This document shows, piece after piece, positions 48,820-60,635 of a stretch of 64,000 nucleotides of DNA. The position numbers and the translations under genes are program-made. Numbering within the stretch: position 1 is the stretch's first letter; every line of letters begins with the position of its first letter. The DNA is taken from contig NW_019775769.1 of NCBI RefSeq assembly GCF_001039355.2, positions 12,508 to 76,507 of the forward strand, read 5' to 3'. The stretch is from Lingula anatina. Lineage: Eukaryota; Brachiopoda; Lingulata; Lingulida; Lingulidae. Below the pieces are notes generated by a model, which saw only the letters and a program-made list of their open reading frames with translations, was not told the DNA's origin and did no database searches.

Positions 48820-51800
48820 ATACTGCAGTAATAGAGGATTATTTAGGATAATCAACAGAGAAATCCTCTGGGCTGAATAAATAATGTAAAGTTGTTATCT
48901 CTAAGCCATGGTGATTAGCAGTAATAACAACAGTTGTCTCAGGTGCAAGAACTCCTGTATTTTGCCAAAAGATGAAAGAAATTAATAAATATAATACATG
49001 TACAAGGAGTGCCCCAAGTGCCTATTCAGTATCTGGCTCAGCTCAGGGAAGACTCCCTTGAGATTTTTAAACTTAAAAGTTGACCTCTGTTTGGCAGGAA
49101 GCACAACAGTATTTAATTAAGTTTGATAAGAAAAATTCACTGATATATTGTTTTTTGTCCTTTTTATTAATTCATATCTGTATCTTCAATATGCTCTGTA
49201 TTTCAACTAGATTTTTTTATTCAGCTACAGCACAAAGGATGGGAAACAGGCATGCATTTCCTGCCTTGCATAACCAAATGCCTCATGCTGTAAGATGCTG
49301 AGCCTGAGGAATAATCAACTAGATTAAATATATGATGATACTCAATATACTTTCTTTTGCAGTCTTAAATGCATTTTTATGTCTTCCACAGAATCAGCAT
49401 GGCATATTCACTGCTATTAGACAAGCACAACCCACATAACTTGGTATATAATCTTTTTTAATCCATCAACAAGAATTTCATACCAGTATCAGTATTATAT
49501 AAGCGTGACTTACCTGTCATCTGTGTTGATGGTCTTATTGAAGTATCTTTTAGCATTCTCCAACAGCTGTGTATATAGCTTAGAGCCTTCCAGTTCACCC
49601 TGAATACAAGCAGTTCAAATTCTTAATTGGGTATTTACTCCTTTTTTAACAGATTTCGGGTGTTAATGTAAAGGCTTAATTTTTTTTCAATCAAATGTAT
49701 TTATTGTGGTATTTACTTCTTTGCGAACTAGGATATAAAAGGCACATTAATTGAGTCTTTAAAGATTACTGCTGAAGACAACTGAATTATCAGCTATGAT
49801 GAATCTTCACTCGTTATACTTAACACAGTACGTATTTCACACTGAAAAAATGCTTTCACCAGGCTACTTATTTGACCAAGTACAATGTATATACATTAAT
49901 CCCACACCATTTAAGAACTCTTCTATGTTGAAATGAAGTGTTCCGTTAATAAACATCAACATTACATATGAGACAAAAAGATAGGCATGGGCAGCCATAT
50001 GTAACATTCTTTCATATTAATAATCATAATATATGTGCTTAAATGTGACACAGAAAGCTTTTATTGATGAAGTATTTCGTATTTCATATTCAGGTTATTT
50101 GATACAGACTATATATATTTATATATGCACTCATGTCTGTCAATTTTTTAAAAAATTAGATTTGAAGATGGCAAACTTCTAGATGTTACTAGACATTAAA
50201 GCTTGCAACTAAACAAACACCAAAGAATAAAAAATTGCAACAACATTAACAAAATAAAAATAAATAGATAATTTTGCAAAATTCATCCTATTATGCTGAT
50301 ATTCAAAAGGAACCTGTCTGATATATATATATATATATATACAAAGCCACTTAGAATTTTGAAGTAGAACTAAAATATGGTTTGGCACCTATGGGGGGAA
50401 CTTTGCCAAAAACACATAAATGTAAACACAAAAAAGAAATCAATAACTTTTGTGAAAATAATCCAATCATACTGATATTTGAAAGGTACCTGCCTTATTA
50501 CCATACAATTAGTCATTGAGCAAATTCAAAAAATAAGGTTTGGCATAGGTGATTGCTGAAAAAATACATGTATAGAAAAAACTTCCTAGTGTCCTAAAAA
50601 TGAAATTTAGAAAAAAAAAGAACTTTAAGACAATGTGGATAATACATTTTAAAGAGTTTTTAAAAACAGTTTTCACCTCAACAACAGACAAAAACAGAGA
50701 CTTTCAACTAAAACAGAGATATAGTATAACTGTTATGGGGTGAATGAAACAGAAATGCCTCCAAATGACAAATAATGTTTGAAAGGTCTCTTGGTAAAAA
50801 TGGTTTGGCAGTTTAGAGACCAACTACCCAAATATAATATATTAAGAAAGAATAGAAAGGTTTGGAAGTGAAACATTAAAAAAAAAAAAAAAAAAAAATT
50901 CAGACAATGACAAAGACAGAATATATACAGAATTTGTAAATTAAATCACCCAAAGACATTCATTCAAATAACCTTATTCATTGTCATGTATCATATTAAT
51001 GTTTGTATAGGGCATTAAAAGATGTGAAAGCATACTTCGATTTCTTCTTTTGTGTCGATGCTACAAAGAAAACAATACCCACCCCTAGGGTCTCCATTTT
51101 TTTGCCATTCCTTGTAATATGATCTACCACAGAATACTGCCCTTGACCCCCAACTCGTGTCCAAATCATAAAGCCATATTTCCAAAGTTAATGTGGTCAC
51201 ACTCACCCTAAAATATCCCTTTTGCTGCAGTGCTGCCAGAAACCTCTGCCACCTCACTCCACTGACAGGTCTCTGAGCCGAGCCCGCGTTCACCTCCCTG
51301 CCTGCTTTGTTGGAAGCACACTGAGCACAAAGAATCTCAAACCCATATGCCTGCAGAAACAAGAGAACTGCTGGTGAATTTAAGCAAGATTAATGAGGAG
51401 AGTCTTATTTGCAGGAATCAATATTTGTGATACCATCATGCATTCAGAAGCCAGCCATACTGGCATGGGCTCATACTTTGATCTATGTGAAGAAAAAAAA
51501 GTGTCATGCTCGTCAACGGGAGATATATTTCTGGACTTATGAGAACATGATCGGAGATCTCATAATATTCACAATATGAATGTCAACTTACATCCTGCTG
51601 CCTTATCTCATGGCCTGCTATGACAGTGATTAGAGCTTTTCTAATTTCCGCTTGTATTTTTTTCGACATTTTCAGGAAATTTAAGAATGATGCAAGCACG
51701 TCATTATGATTATTTAGTGCAAAAGTAACACTGACTACCAGTTCACACGTGCACGCACGCACACACACAAACACATACACTCACATATACACCACAATAT

Positions 51801-53643
51801 TTTATATAATTCAAATTAGCATTATTACAACCATAGAAGAGCCACATGATAACCTAGCAGTAACAAAGACTGGGGATTACTCAACTTAATATTCATAGCC
51901 TTTAAAGGTCACAGGATATTTGCTAATCACAGGTGTTACCAGAATGTGGGAAAATAGCAAAATCAATACATAACTAATGAGGGAAGGAAAAACGGAAGCA
52001 GCAAATCAGAGTCTCTTGGTATCCATATAAACGGGAAAATATATATTCATTTTAACCCTAACTTGCTTTCATACTTGAAATTCAAAGGCTTATTAACATG
52101 CCTTTTACCTGACGCGAACACTTTGAACACCTACATGTTACTTCAAAAGCAACAGGCACATAACAATTAATTAAATGTGATAAAAAACGTCAAACTCTTT
52201 CTGGCAGCCCTTAGTCAAGCCATTCATATTTGGCTCACGAAATGGTACTTTCATTAATCCTACTGTAAGCTGTCTGTAAAAATCAGTCAACAGCAATTAC
52301 GTTATAAATATACAGGGGTGATTGGTGGCTCCTTGCCTAGGCCAGTACCATGTATATTTATGATGGTCACTTGCTGAAAATCTGAAGCAATTACATCAGC
52401 TAGGAATTAAAAGCCATGATTTCATTTTCAAAACACAAACAAAATGCATGTAAGTAAAGACACTGAAGGATAATTAAACAGATATATAATTTTGAAGTGA
52501 TTAGAAGCTAGGGAGAAAACTTTTAACAAACCCCAAAGTATTCGCTTTAATTGGAATTCAATTATCACTATAAATTATTTTCTAGTCTCCAAATCCCTAT
52601 ACCTTCCATATTACTAAGAAGACAAACTCACCTACTAGTAGGTTTGTGGACCATTTTAAGATAACAAGTCTCTAATATAGGTTTCTAGAGGCTATAATGC
52701 TTGATAAACAACCAGATATTTTACCACTGAATGTTTTTTATTTTCAGACAAAATATATTGCAACATATCTTTCTGATATTTTCATCATAATTAATATAGA
52801 CAATGGAAAGCATATAAAACAAACATAAACTAATGCATATATCTAAGTGACATCTAAGCCAATTGTGTCTGGGTGTTCTTTTTTTTTTTGTACCCGATAA
52901 ATGCAATTTTTGTTTTATCATGTGAAAACATATATCATAAACAAACTAGAACATCTATCTAAAATATCACAGAAGCTTTAGTTACCAGTTTCATGCCAAG
53001 GTCGTAGGACTTGTGTTTGCTGCTTTTTGGAGGAGGGAGGGTCCAATCACTCTTCCTCTCTGGGTGAAACTTCTGCTTCATCAGTTGTGCATACAGGCAC
53101 TTTGTAAACTTCACCTAAAACCAATCAAATGGCTTCTCTGAGTAAATCGATAAGAACGTACAGCTATAATTTTTAGGGTTATGGAGAATACTAATTACAA
53201 TTTATTTAAAACTGTAATCTGAATTTTTAAATAGTAGGCAACACTGTTTCAGTACTTGTTTCTAATTTAAAGCACAAACTAAATGAAACTTATTGCAAAT
53301 TCAATAAATATAACTTGTTGTAAATTTAAATGAAATAGGTGCAGTACTAATATCTAAGGTTTCCCTAAAATAGACTTCAGGTTTCCCTAAAACAGATTTT
53401 GGCCAGGGTTATCAAACAAAGTTCTCCATTTTATGGTAAAATGCATGCATGCAAATAAGTTAGTTATGGGGAAACTTCAGACATTACAAATAAGTACAGG
53501 GATCACAAAACAACAGGTATGTACTATCTGCACAACTACACATGTTGAGCAAATTTTATGTAGATAAGAAACAAGCTTCAGATGAACATACCTCAGCTAA
53601 GACTCTGGTGCCTGGACGAAAGTGCTGCATGATTCTGCAGGCC

Positions 53644-53696
<53 letters not shown>

Positions 53697-56600
53697 AAAC
53701 TAAAAGTTCCCAATGGTGATCATATATTGTTCTGACTTATTCTTATTTTTGTAATATACATGCTAAACACAATTATTTAGACTTTATTTATTCCATATGC
53801 ACTTAATGATAAACATACAGATTCATTGAGTTTTATTTTTATGGAAAATTAATTAGAAATAAAAAAAGTATGGAGCATATGGAAGAATCTGGACATCTTC
53901 CCTCTCATTACTTCCCATCAAGGTGCTCATTAAACCTATGGAGGGACATGTATTGTCCAGTTTACAGTTCACTTGGATATATCTTAATATTTTAATTTTT
54001 CAAGTCAAAATAAGTGTACTCTTTAATAAGTTTAAGTTACTACCCAAACAGCCATCTTTTCATAAAATTGCATGTAATGGTCTGCATTATTTTTATACAT
54101 AAAACATTTGGAATGGGAAACACCAACGGAATACTTTTAAATCAACTATTTCAAATGCATTAAGACCTAATGGGTAGCAAAGGATTATAAGGAGACAAAT
54201 TTGCCTGATGAATCTAGATGCACGGATTCATTTGAACTTATGGCGTTAGATTGTACAATGGAGAATACAGCGGGGTCTCACCTTCATGTCCACGGGGTCC
54301 CTGTGGCAGAAGGCCTGTACAGCTGGCGCCACCAGTCCTGGCGAGTGCTTCAATACGGCTGCTACTGCTGCAGGCACATAACAGTGAACTCTGTGGGTGG
54401 ACTGCTCTGCCTTCTGAGGGAAACTGGAATGATGAATAGCTTTGTACTAATGATGTTGTTATATCTGGACAATAATGTAGGAGTCTGTAGGTGGTAACTT
54501 TCCTATCTGTGGGGAAACAGTAACAATGACAACCTACATGGGAATAACACATATGTACTGTAGTAACTGCAAACAGGGTTAATGAACATGTCCAAGAAAC
54601 ATTACATCAAAGTCAACTAATGTTATATTGTTGTATCATAAAGGAAATATGCATAATTATACTGTTTTTTCTTTAAATGGTATATAGTAATATTTTGAAT
54701 AAAGAGAATTTTTTGACAACATTACATTGGTGTGCAAGGGCATAAATTGAATAGGAAATTGTTTACATTGAAAGCTCGTATAAGTAAGGCAATCAAAACT
54801 TTGGTCAAATATACAAACACACACACACATGCGCGCACACACAACAGCATTGTGCTATCAGAAAACAATACATAGCCATCCACATCACTTTTTAAAGTAT
54901 ACTTCAAATATGTAGCTAAATTCCTACACTTTACTTTTGACAGTTTTTATCCAGGGAACTTTTTATCTGCAAATATGTAGCAACTTTCACTCATCTCGAT
55001 GTCCCTTTCAATAAAAATATCTTTCATTTCTGAACATTAACCTCCATTCAGGTGAAGCCCACCAGCAGTGTAGCTATCACCCCTGTAGCATTTGAGTCAC
55101 TTTATGGCCTCTACTAGATTCAAGAATATCACAGGCCCCATTCAGAATGGATGATCCGACTACTTACTGATTTGCTTACTAAATATGGCTGACTACAGTA
55201 CATTGCTGCAGTGGCCTAGCAATTAAACCATGTTTAAAGGCGCGTGTGGAGTCAGGGAGACCATCAAGAATCAGCGGCATCGCTTTTGAACAGTGGTCGG
55301 CCATATTTAGTGGGAGGATCAGCAAGCACTCGGATCATCCATTCTGAATGGGACCACAGACTGAAGCCTTAACGAAAAAACTAATACTGCACATGTCTGA
55401 CAAGGTTTCATACAAGTTCAAACCCCTCCATTTCCTGACATGACCAAACAAACTACTTCAAACAAAACAGCCTCTTGAAAAACTGTCAAGGTTAAGAGAT
55501 CCATTTATAGCTATGGCAGGTTATAGAAAACGGAAAGATGAAAAACGCCTAAAATAACACCTGTACTGAGCAATAAAATGTGCACCCTATTCAAATGCAC
55601 TCTAATGCCCTGACACTCTCAGTTGGGCAGTATTCCCAATGACCTGTCTTACTTCAAAACATAGCAAAAGAGAGAAAAACATGAAAGATGGGTCAAGGTA
55701 AACATATGCTGATTTTTTCAGACTTGGATAACTTAGGTGAAATAACAACATTTACATAAATGTGATGCTATGGGCTATCATTTTAACAATTAATTGAGAT
55801 CTAAATTGCATTTCATTTCAGCAATTGGAAGTAAATGGTAAAATTTTTAAGTCTTAAGCAAGTGGCACACTGGCGACGTGTTCTCTTTGTGTGGGAGTTC
55901 TGTGTTCAATAATTTGTAATTCTGATGACAAACATACTTTTAATTTATCACAAAACACTTTATCCTTGCACCATCAACTCTAAACAGACATAATCAATCA
56001 AACATAATCAAAAATACACCTTTTTGATCAGAAGACAATAGGTAATGAAAATATCAAGAACATGCACGGGTGCCTGTTATGACAAAAGAAAGTAATGAAA
56101 AACTGCTGGGAACACAAGGATTAAAAAGGAAACAAAGAATGAGTTAAAAAGAATAAAAAAAGAAAAAAATATTTTGGGGATAGCACTCTGAATAAATGAA
56201 TAAAGTGAATTTGTTGACAGTGCTCTTTTCACGGTGTGTTTTGCATCAATAATTCACTTGCTACGCCTTGAAAGCTGTTCTGTGGTCTTCATTATAGATG
56301 GGTTCTACTGCTTTTACAACAACTTTTTTCAATTTTTCATGAAGGTTTCAGATGTAACCTGTCCGTGTCGTCACTTAATATAAAAAATAGATCAAACTTT
56401 ACCAATATTCCCATGTTTGAGAAATGTGGTGAAAATATCACCAAAGCTAGCATCAATCTTCTACTTGTAAATTTTGGCACATTTCAGACTAATGAAGTTG
56501 ATATGATGAAGTGGAAACAAAAAATTCTTCCATCAATAATGGTAACAGTAGTCAAACAAGTAGTTATCTCGGTTGCAAGTACAAATAAATAAATATAGGT

Positions 56601-57397
56601 TGACAGGAAAAGAGGAAACAGAGAGGCTGTTTGTTTATAAGCATCCAAAATCTAATAAGAAATCTGCCCTTGCCTTTGTGACTTTGCCAAAATCAGTCAT
56701 TAAAACAAGACCCGAACCCAGTTCCCACCAATAAAAATGGCTGCTTTTCCTATCAGGTTACTGTTTTTATGGGTGATTTTGTTTGTGTCCTAGTGAGTGC
56801 ATCACTTTGGGTGTCCTTCGGTTTTTAAATTAAGCTACCAGAGTACACCAGAACAAAGTGAATAAGTAAGAAAAGTCTTGTCTACATATACCTAACTAAA
56901 AGAGTAAAATAATCATGGCCTATAAAAAGTATGACAGATGAACCCTTAGTTTCTAAGTTAAATACTCTCCTCTTCTCATCATATTCATGACATGAGATCA
57001 CATAACTATATGCTGATAACAAAGGTGAGTTTAACCCAGACTAGGTTACTCAGGGTGCACAGTGGGGATCAGCAGGTAACCTGTGTTAAGAAGGCAGACA
57101 TATGCAGGTGCTCACAGGGAGAGAGATAAAACCATATTCACATACACAAATACTTCATACTTATCACCGTGAGTCAATCAAGTCAACAGGAAAAAAAGGC
57201 ATACTTTCCAACATGTCAGAATTATCAGCTGTTCTACAAGAGGCTTGCGAGATTATGTCACTTTACGTGGCAGCCACGGAAAATTCTTCTAATATTAGCA
57301 ATTTCACCTGTATCTGAACTTCAATACGTCGTCGCAAAGTTTTCAAATGAACAAGAGCAGATGTGAGAGCCTGCTCTGTCATGTACTCGAAGTATGA
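46516..57397 (-). CDS. ECD: Ecdysoneless (SGT1/ECD) homologue, 3' part
   Basis: Eleven exons in transcript order: 57397-57308, 54413-54282, 53642-53592, 53114-52986, 51350-51207, 49599-49514, 48586-48483, 48158-47987, 47612-47548, 47228-47026 and 46731-46516 (stop TAA). Phases agree and the exons give about 463 residues. Matches to the family include HCYVPAAVAAVLKHSPGLVA, VQAFCHRDPVDM, VKFTKCLYAQLMKQKF, LGMKLAYGFEILC, DSWLDLTPEQLDDML, FSQVSESMKTFVDKVSSHEG, MAEYMTAMDRELAKTTVGKSF and the C-terminal NLLQSYAEQQGLAGPASNIL. ECD supports the R2TP chaperone, PRP8/splicing, p53 stability and cell-cycle progression. The N-terminal roughly 190 residues of the family are not found up to 64000, so the first exons lie beyond the right edge after an intron of at least 6.6 kb. 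The acidic linkers and the C-terminus are the least conserved parts. Confidence 0.93.
47669..47960 (-). repeat. Three diverged tandem copies, period about 98 bp
   Basis: Starts at about 47671, 47771 and 47868 share GTATAGTTTAGTT, then TGTAAATA/GACTAA, CTCYATGCTTT, AAGYCAATCTATTTATA and TATTATTG. The copies have diverged and fill an ECD intron between the exons at 47987 and 47612. Confidence 0.7.
48774..48821 (+). repeat. (AAAT)n microsatellite
   Basis: About 11 TAAA units in an ECD intron. A second array of the same unit is at 53645-53697, directly upstream (transcript sense) of the 51-base exon 53642-53592. Confidence 0.9.
50265..50835 (-). repeat. Old tandem duplication in ECD intron
   Basis: Segments at about 50270-50420, 50450-50570 and, weakly, 50740-50830 share TGATATT-AAAGGNACCTG and ATATGGTTTGGCA followed by a G-rich then A-rich tract. 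Divergence is high. An AT dinucleotide run (50322-50340) interrupts the first copy. Confidence 0.5.
53645..53697 (+). repeat. (AAAT)n microsatellite abutting an ECD exon acceptor
   Basis: About 13 AAAT units. Read on the minus strand they form a TTTA array that serves as the pyrimidine-rich tract of the acceptor at 53643. Confidence 0.9.
55135..55354. mobile_element. MITE with long terminal inverted repeats and CACAG duplication
   Basis: A 220-base element in an ECD intron. The left end GCCCCATTCAGAATGGATGA and the reverse complement of the right end GTCCCATTCAGAATGGATGA differ at one base, and similarity runs about 57 bases to AAATATGGC. CACAG flanks both sides (55130-55134 and 55355-55359), a five-base target duplication. 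It has no coding capacity; its autonomous partner is not in the window. Confidence 0.85.
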
Positions 57398-58219
57398 CTA
57401 ATAACAAAAATCTAAAATATGTGTGCTAAAAGAGCGCCTAGCTATACAAGAGAATGCAATATCGTGAATAGTCCAAGCTTAAGGGGGCTAATGTTTCCAT
57501 ACCCATGGAGCTGCTGACAATGAGGCACACATTCACAAGCAGCTGAGAATTCTTGCAAAGTTACATCACAACCTGCCATCACATATCAACATTTCCTGTA
57601 TAGTTTTCCAGATGTACAATGGACGAGGACAGGGTATTCCCTGCTGCATACTCCCATATTATAAATAAATGCTTTCCGTGTTTTTTCACTAATCCAACCA
57701 GAATTTAATAGAAGTTTCTCACGATGCCTTTTAAAAATCCTTTTGGGAATTTTTATCAGTTCATTTTAAGTTTAAACCAACAAATAATATATGGTTTTTA
57801 TTCACCCAGCATCCAGTCAAGTCATCAAGTTTCAAACATATTTCAATTCTTGTGGAACAGATTATCTAGTTATGTCTAAGAAAAAATAAAGTTAGTTCTT
57901 TTCCACTTTTTTCCAACTGCAAAACTGTTTTTTGTCTTGTATTTTCTCCTCTTTCTAATTTGATATTTCCCGATGAACTCTACTTGAGCCTGGGCAAGTC
58001 GTTAAAATCAGGAAGCCAACAGCCTTGACTAATCATAAATAACATTTTTTTTCAAACTAAACATGGCTTATCACACAAACAGACAATATAAAAACATTTC
58101 CTTTCTCACTTCCAAAACACCCAAACAATTTTACGAGCAAACCTTTGAAATGAAAGAGGATGTAAATATACAGCAAAGCAGACAAACATACAGACAACGG
58201 ACAAAAGGAACATCAGAGG

Positions 58220-58377
58220 CAGTGGCGGATCCTAAGATATTTTCTGACAGTCTTCCAAATTATCTTTGTTGCGCCATCCACCATTTTTGACCGTCTTCCG
58301 ACAGAAAAAATTGATACCCGTCAATGTAAACTTGTAAATCTGACCGTTTTCCAGAAGAAAACTTAAATCCACCCCTG
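58220..58377. mobile_element. hAT-like MITE with AGAGG flanks
   Basis: The left end starts CAGTGGCGGATCCTAAGATA and the right end in reverse complement starts CAGGGGTGGATTTAAGTTTT. CAG(T/G)GG(C/T)GGAT ends are typical of hAT elements. AGAGG occurs directly on both sides (58215-58219 and 58378-58382). The 158-base element lacks coding sequence. A five-base duplication fits only some hAT groups, so the class is tentative. Confidence 0.65.
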
Positions 58378-59534
58378 AGAGGTGATTCCACTACTTCTGT
58401 TAAACCTTGCACAAAATCTTGTGAACGTTCTTAATGTCTAACAAATCTCAACTAAAACAGAAATACATTTTATCAGCTGAATGATACAAACTACAAAAGG
58501 TATTATATAATGACTCTCTTCATGAAACCCTGATTATACGGACTTCATCCTACATTTGAACCATGAAAACCTCCCAGTAATTTTCAATTTAAACAAGCTT
58601 CAGAAAATTAGGAGAAAAATATACTCTATTTGGTAAATAGACACTTTTTGCTGGTTTTGAGGTTGAAGGATAATACTTGCTTCTTATGGCTACTGGTATA
58701 GTGTCAACTGGAGAAGATGTAGGTGATCAGAATATTTACTGAAACAGAGGATGCTTGTGTAGAAAATGTAGCCATTAATAAGCTTTACTGAATGTCACTA
58801 TGTCACTAAGTAGGTAGGTATGTGTATGCATGTATACATACATGCATGTTCGCACACTATATACAACTGGACACACATTCTTATATATCAAATCTCTACA
58901 TCCTGTCATCCAACAGCAAGCCAAATCAAACCCATTATCATGTCATCTGATCACAAACTGTACAACCTCATGTACATATAAGAGATCCAATCACGCCATG
59001 CAGTGATTGCTATAACCCAGTGATTACACGGCTGTTGTCTCCACCACATGCAATATGCTTATTACTCATCTTCTGCACACAACGCCAATGCTTGGTAGAT
59101 AAAAAAGGAAAATTTCTCTAGTTTAAAAATTCTTCAACCGAACCTGTAGACATTATTACACTCATTATAACTAATGATTACATCTTGCAGACAGTATTGA
59201 GTCAGTAGGTTAAGTACAAGTTCTGTGGTGATCAATTCAAAATCATAATCCAAAAAGACAATCCACATTTACCAGTATTATTGAATAATAATATGTCTTC
59301 TGTTGCTCAGTGCTCTCCATCTCCTTTCCTATTATAAAGCATCCTCACACCTACCAGGAAGACATCTTTCCAAAGTTCTGATAAAGAAATCTTTTATATG
59401 CCTTTATATAATCACTGCACTGAACCATACTGAATCAAATAAAATGACACTGATCATGTTGAAAAATGTGACACCAAACTAAATTAATGAACTTCAGTGA
59501 TGCTAATAAAGCACTGTCTCATAAGAAAGAAAAG

Positions 59535-59565
59535 TACAATACAATACAATACAATACAATACAAT
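59535..59565 (+). repeat. (ACAAT)n microsatellite
   Basis: Six perfect ACAAT units in the long ECD intron. Confidence 0.9.
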
Positions 59566-60367
59566 ATGCATTCCCAAACAATCCAAATGCCACATATGAT
59601 TTCGAGGCATGCCAGGCCTAGACGTGACTTGCTTTACACAAAAAGAACATTGTGTATTCACTTAGCATTCTTTATAGATTCTTACACAGCTCTTCTAAAT
59701 GTTCTTACTTTGCAAATTAAAAGGGCATAACAGGAAGCATGCAGTGCCAAGTGAACTTCTGTTGAATTATTGTGAATTGTGTTTGAGAAATTAAAAATTT
59801 AAGATTCTAAGATTTTTATTATCCACCCAATATAACCAGTGCCATCCTAGGCTATAGGGCCATATTGCAAAAAAAAAAAATGTTTATAACTAAACAAAAA
59901 TATGTCACTTATAAATATGACCCCAAAAATATGCCAAATGGAAGTGACAACTGATCTCACAATTTGCCACAGCTATAATGAGGTCCTCAATATCAATTAT
60001 ACATGTCTAGTTAATATGCAGGTATCTCCAGCATTAACTATACCCCATTAATCTTAATGACATCAAGGAATTTTTAACAAAAGTTTCAGATTTTTACTTT
60101 GGGCAAAATTGGCAAAAGGTTTCCAATGAATGTCAGAAATGTTATTTTCAACATTCTGAATTTATAGAGGAATGCCTGGGTTCAAGAGCAACGTAAGACA
60201 TTGTTTTAATAGATTTACACATATATGAATTCATTGTTTGGGTCTGACATATGAAAAATATACAGCACACATCTGTGCAACACATTAACCTGATATATAT
60301 AAATCCTTTGCTGATGGACCTTTTTATCAAATGATATTCTGCAGAAGAATGCTGTCATAGAGACTTA

Positions 60368-60635
60368 CACCCTATTCCCATAGACATAACTGGCCTACAT
60401 TGATCAACCCTACTCTGCATGGAATCTTGCAGAGTGGAATCAGCTTAACTGATACCATGCCTCCTTTGGTTTCCAATGTACATGTACAGTATAATCGCCA
60501 GCTTTTCTGTTTTATTGTTACTCTACTTAAAGCAAGGCGGAAGCTTGTCATTCAGTAAGCTGATTGCAGTCAGCGAGAGTCCCTGCAGAGTTGGGTTGAT
60601 CCAGGTAGACCAATGGTGTCCATGGGAACGGGGCC
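60368..60635. mobile_element. MITE with about 80-bp inverted arms and TTA duplication
   Basis: A 268-base element in the long ECD intron. The left arm contains TATTCCCATAGACATAACTG, TTGATCAACCCTACTCTGCA and AATCAGCTTA. The reverse complement of the right arm contains CGTTCCCATGGACACCATTG, TGGATCAACCCAACTCTGCA and AATCAGCTTA. TTA flanks both ends (60365-60367 and 60636-60638), as in PIF/Harbinger insertions. Related fragments lie at 12018-12220, 36556-36632 and 41565-41615. Confidence 0.8.

Noticed and set aside
54238-54552. 104-codon minus-strand frame over an ECD exon
   Set aside because: It is a shadow. The true frame is offset and gives the conserved HCYVPAAVAAVLKH segment with proper splice borders at 54413 and 54282.
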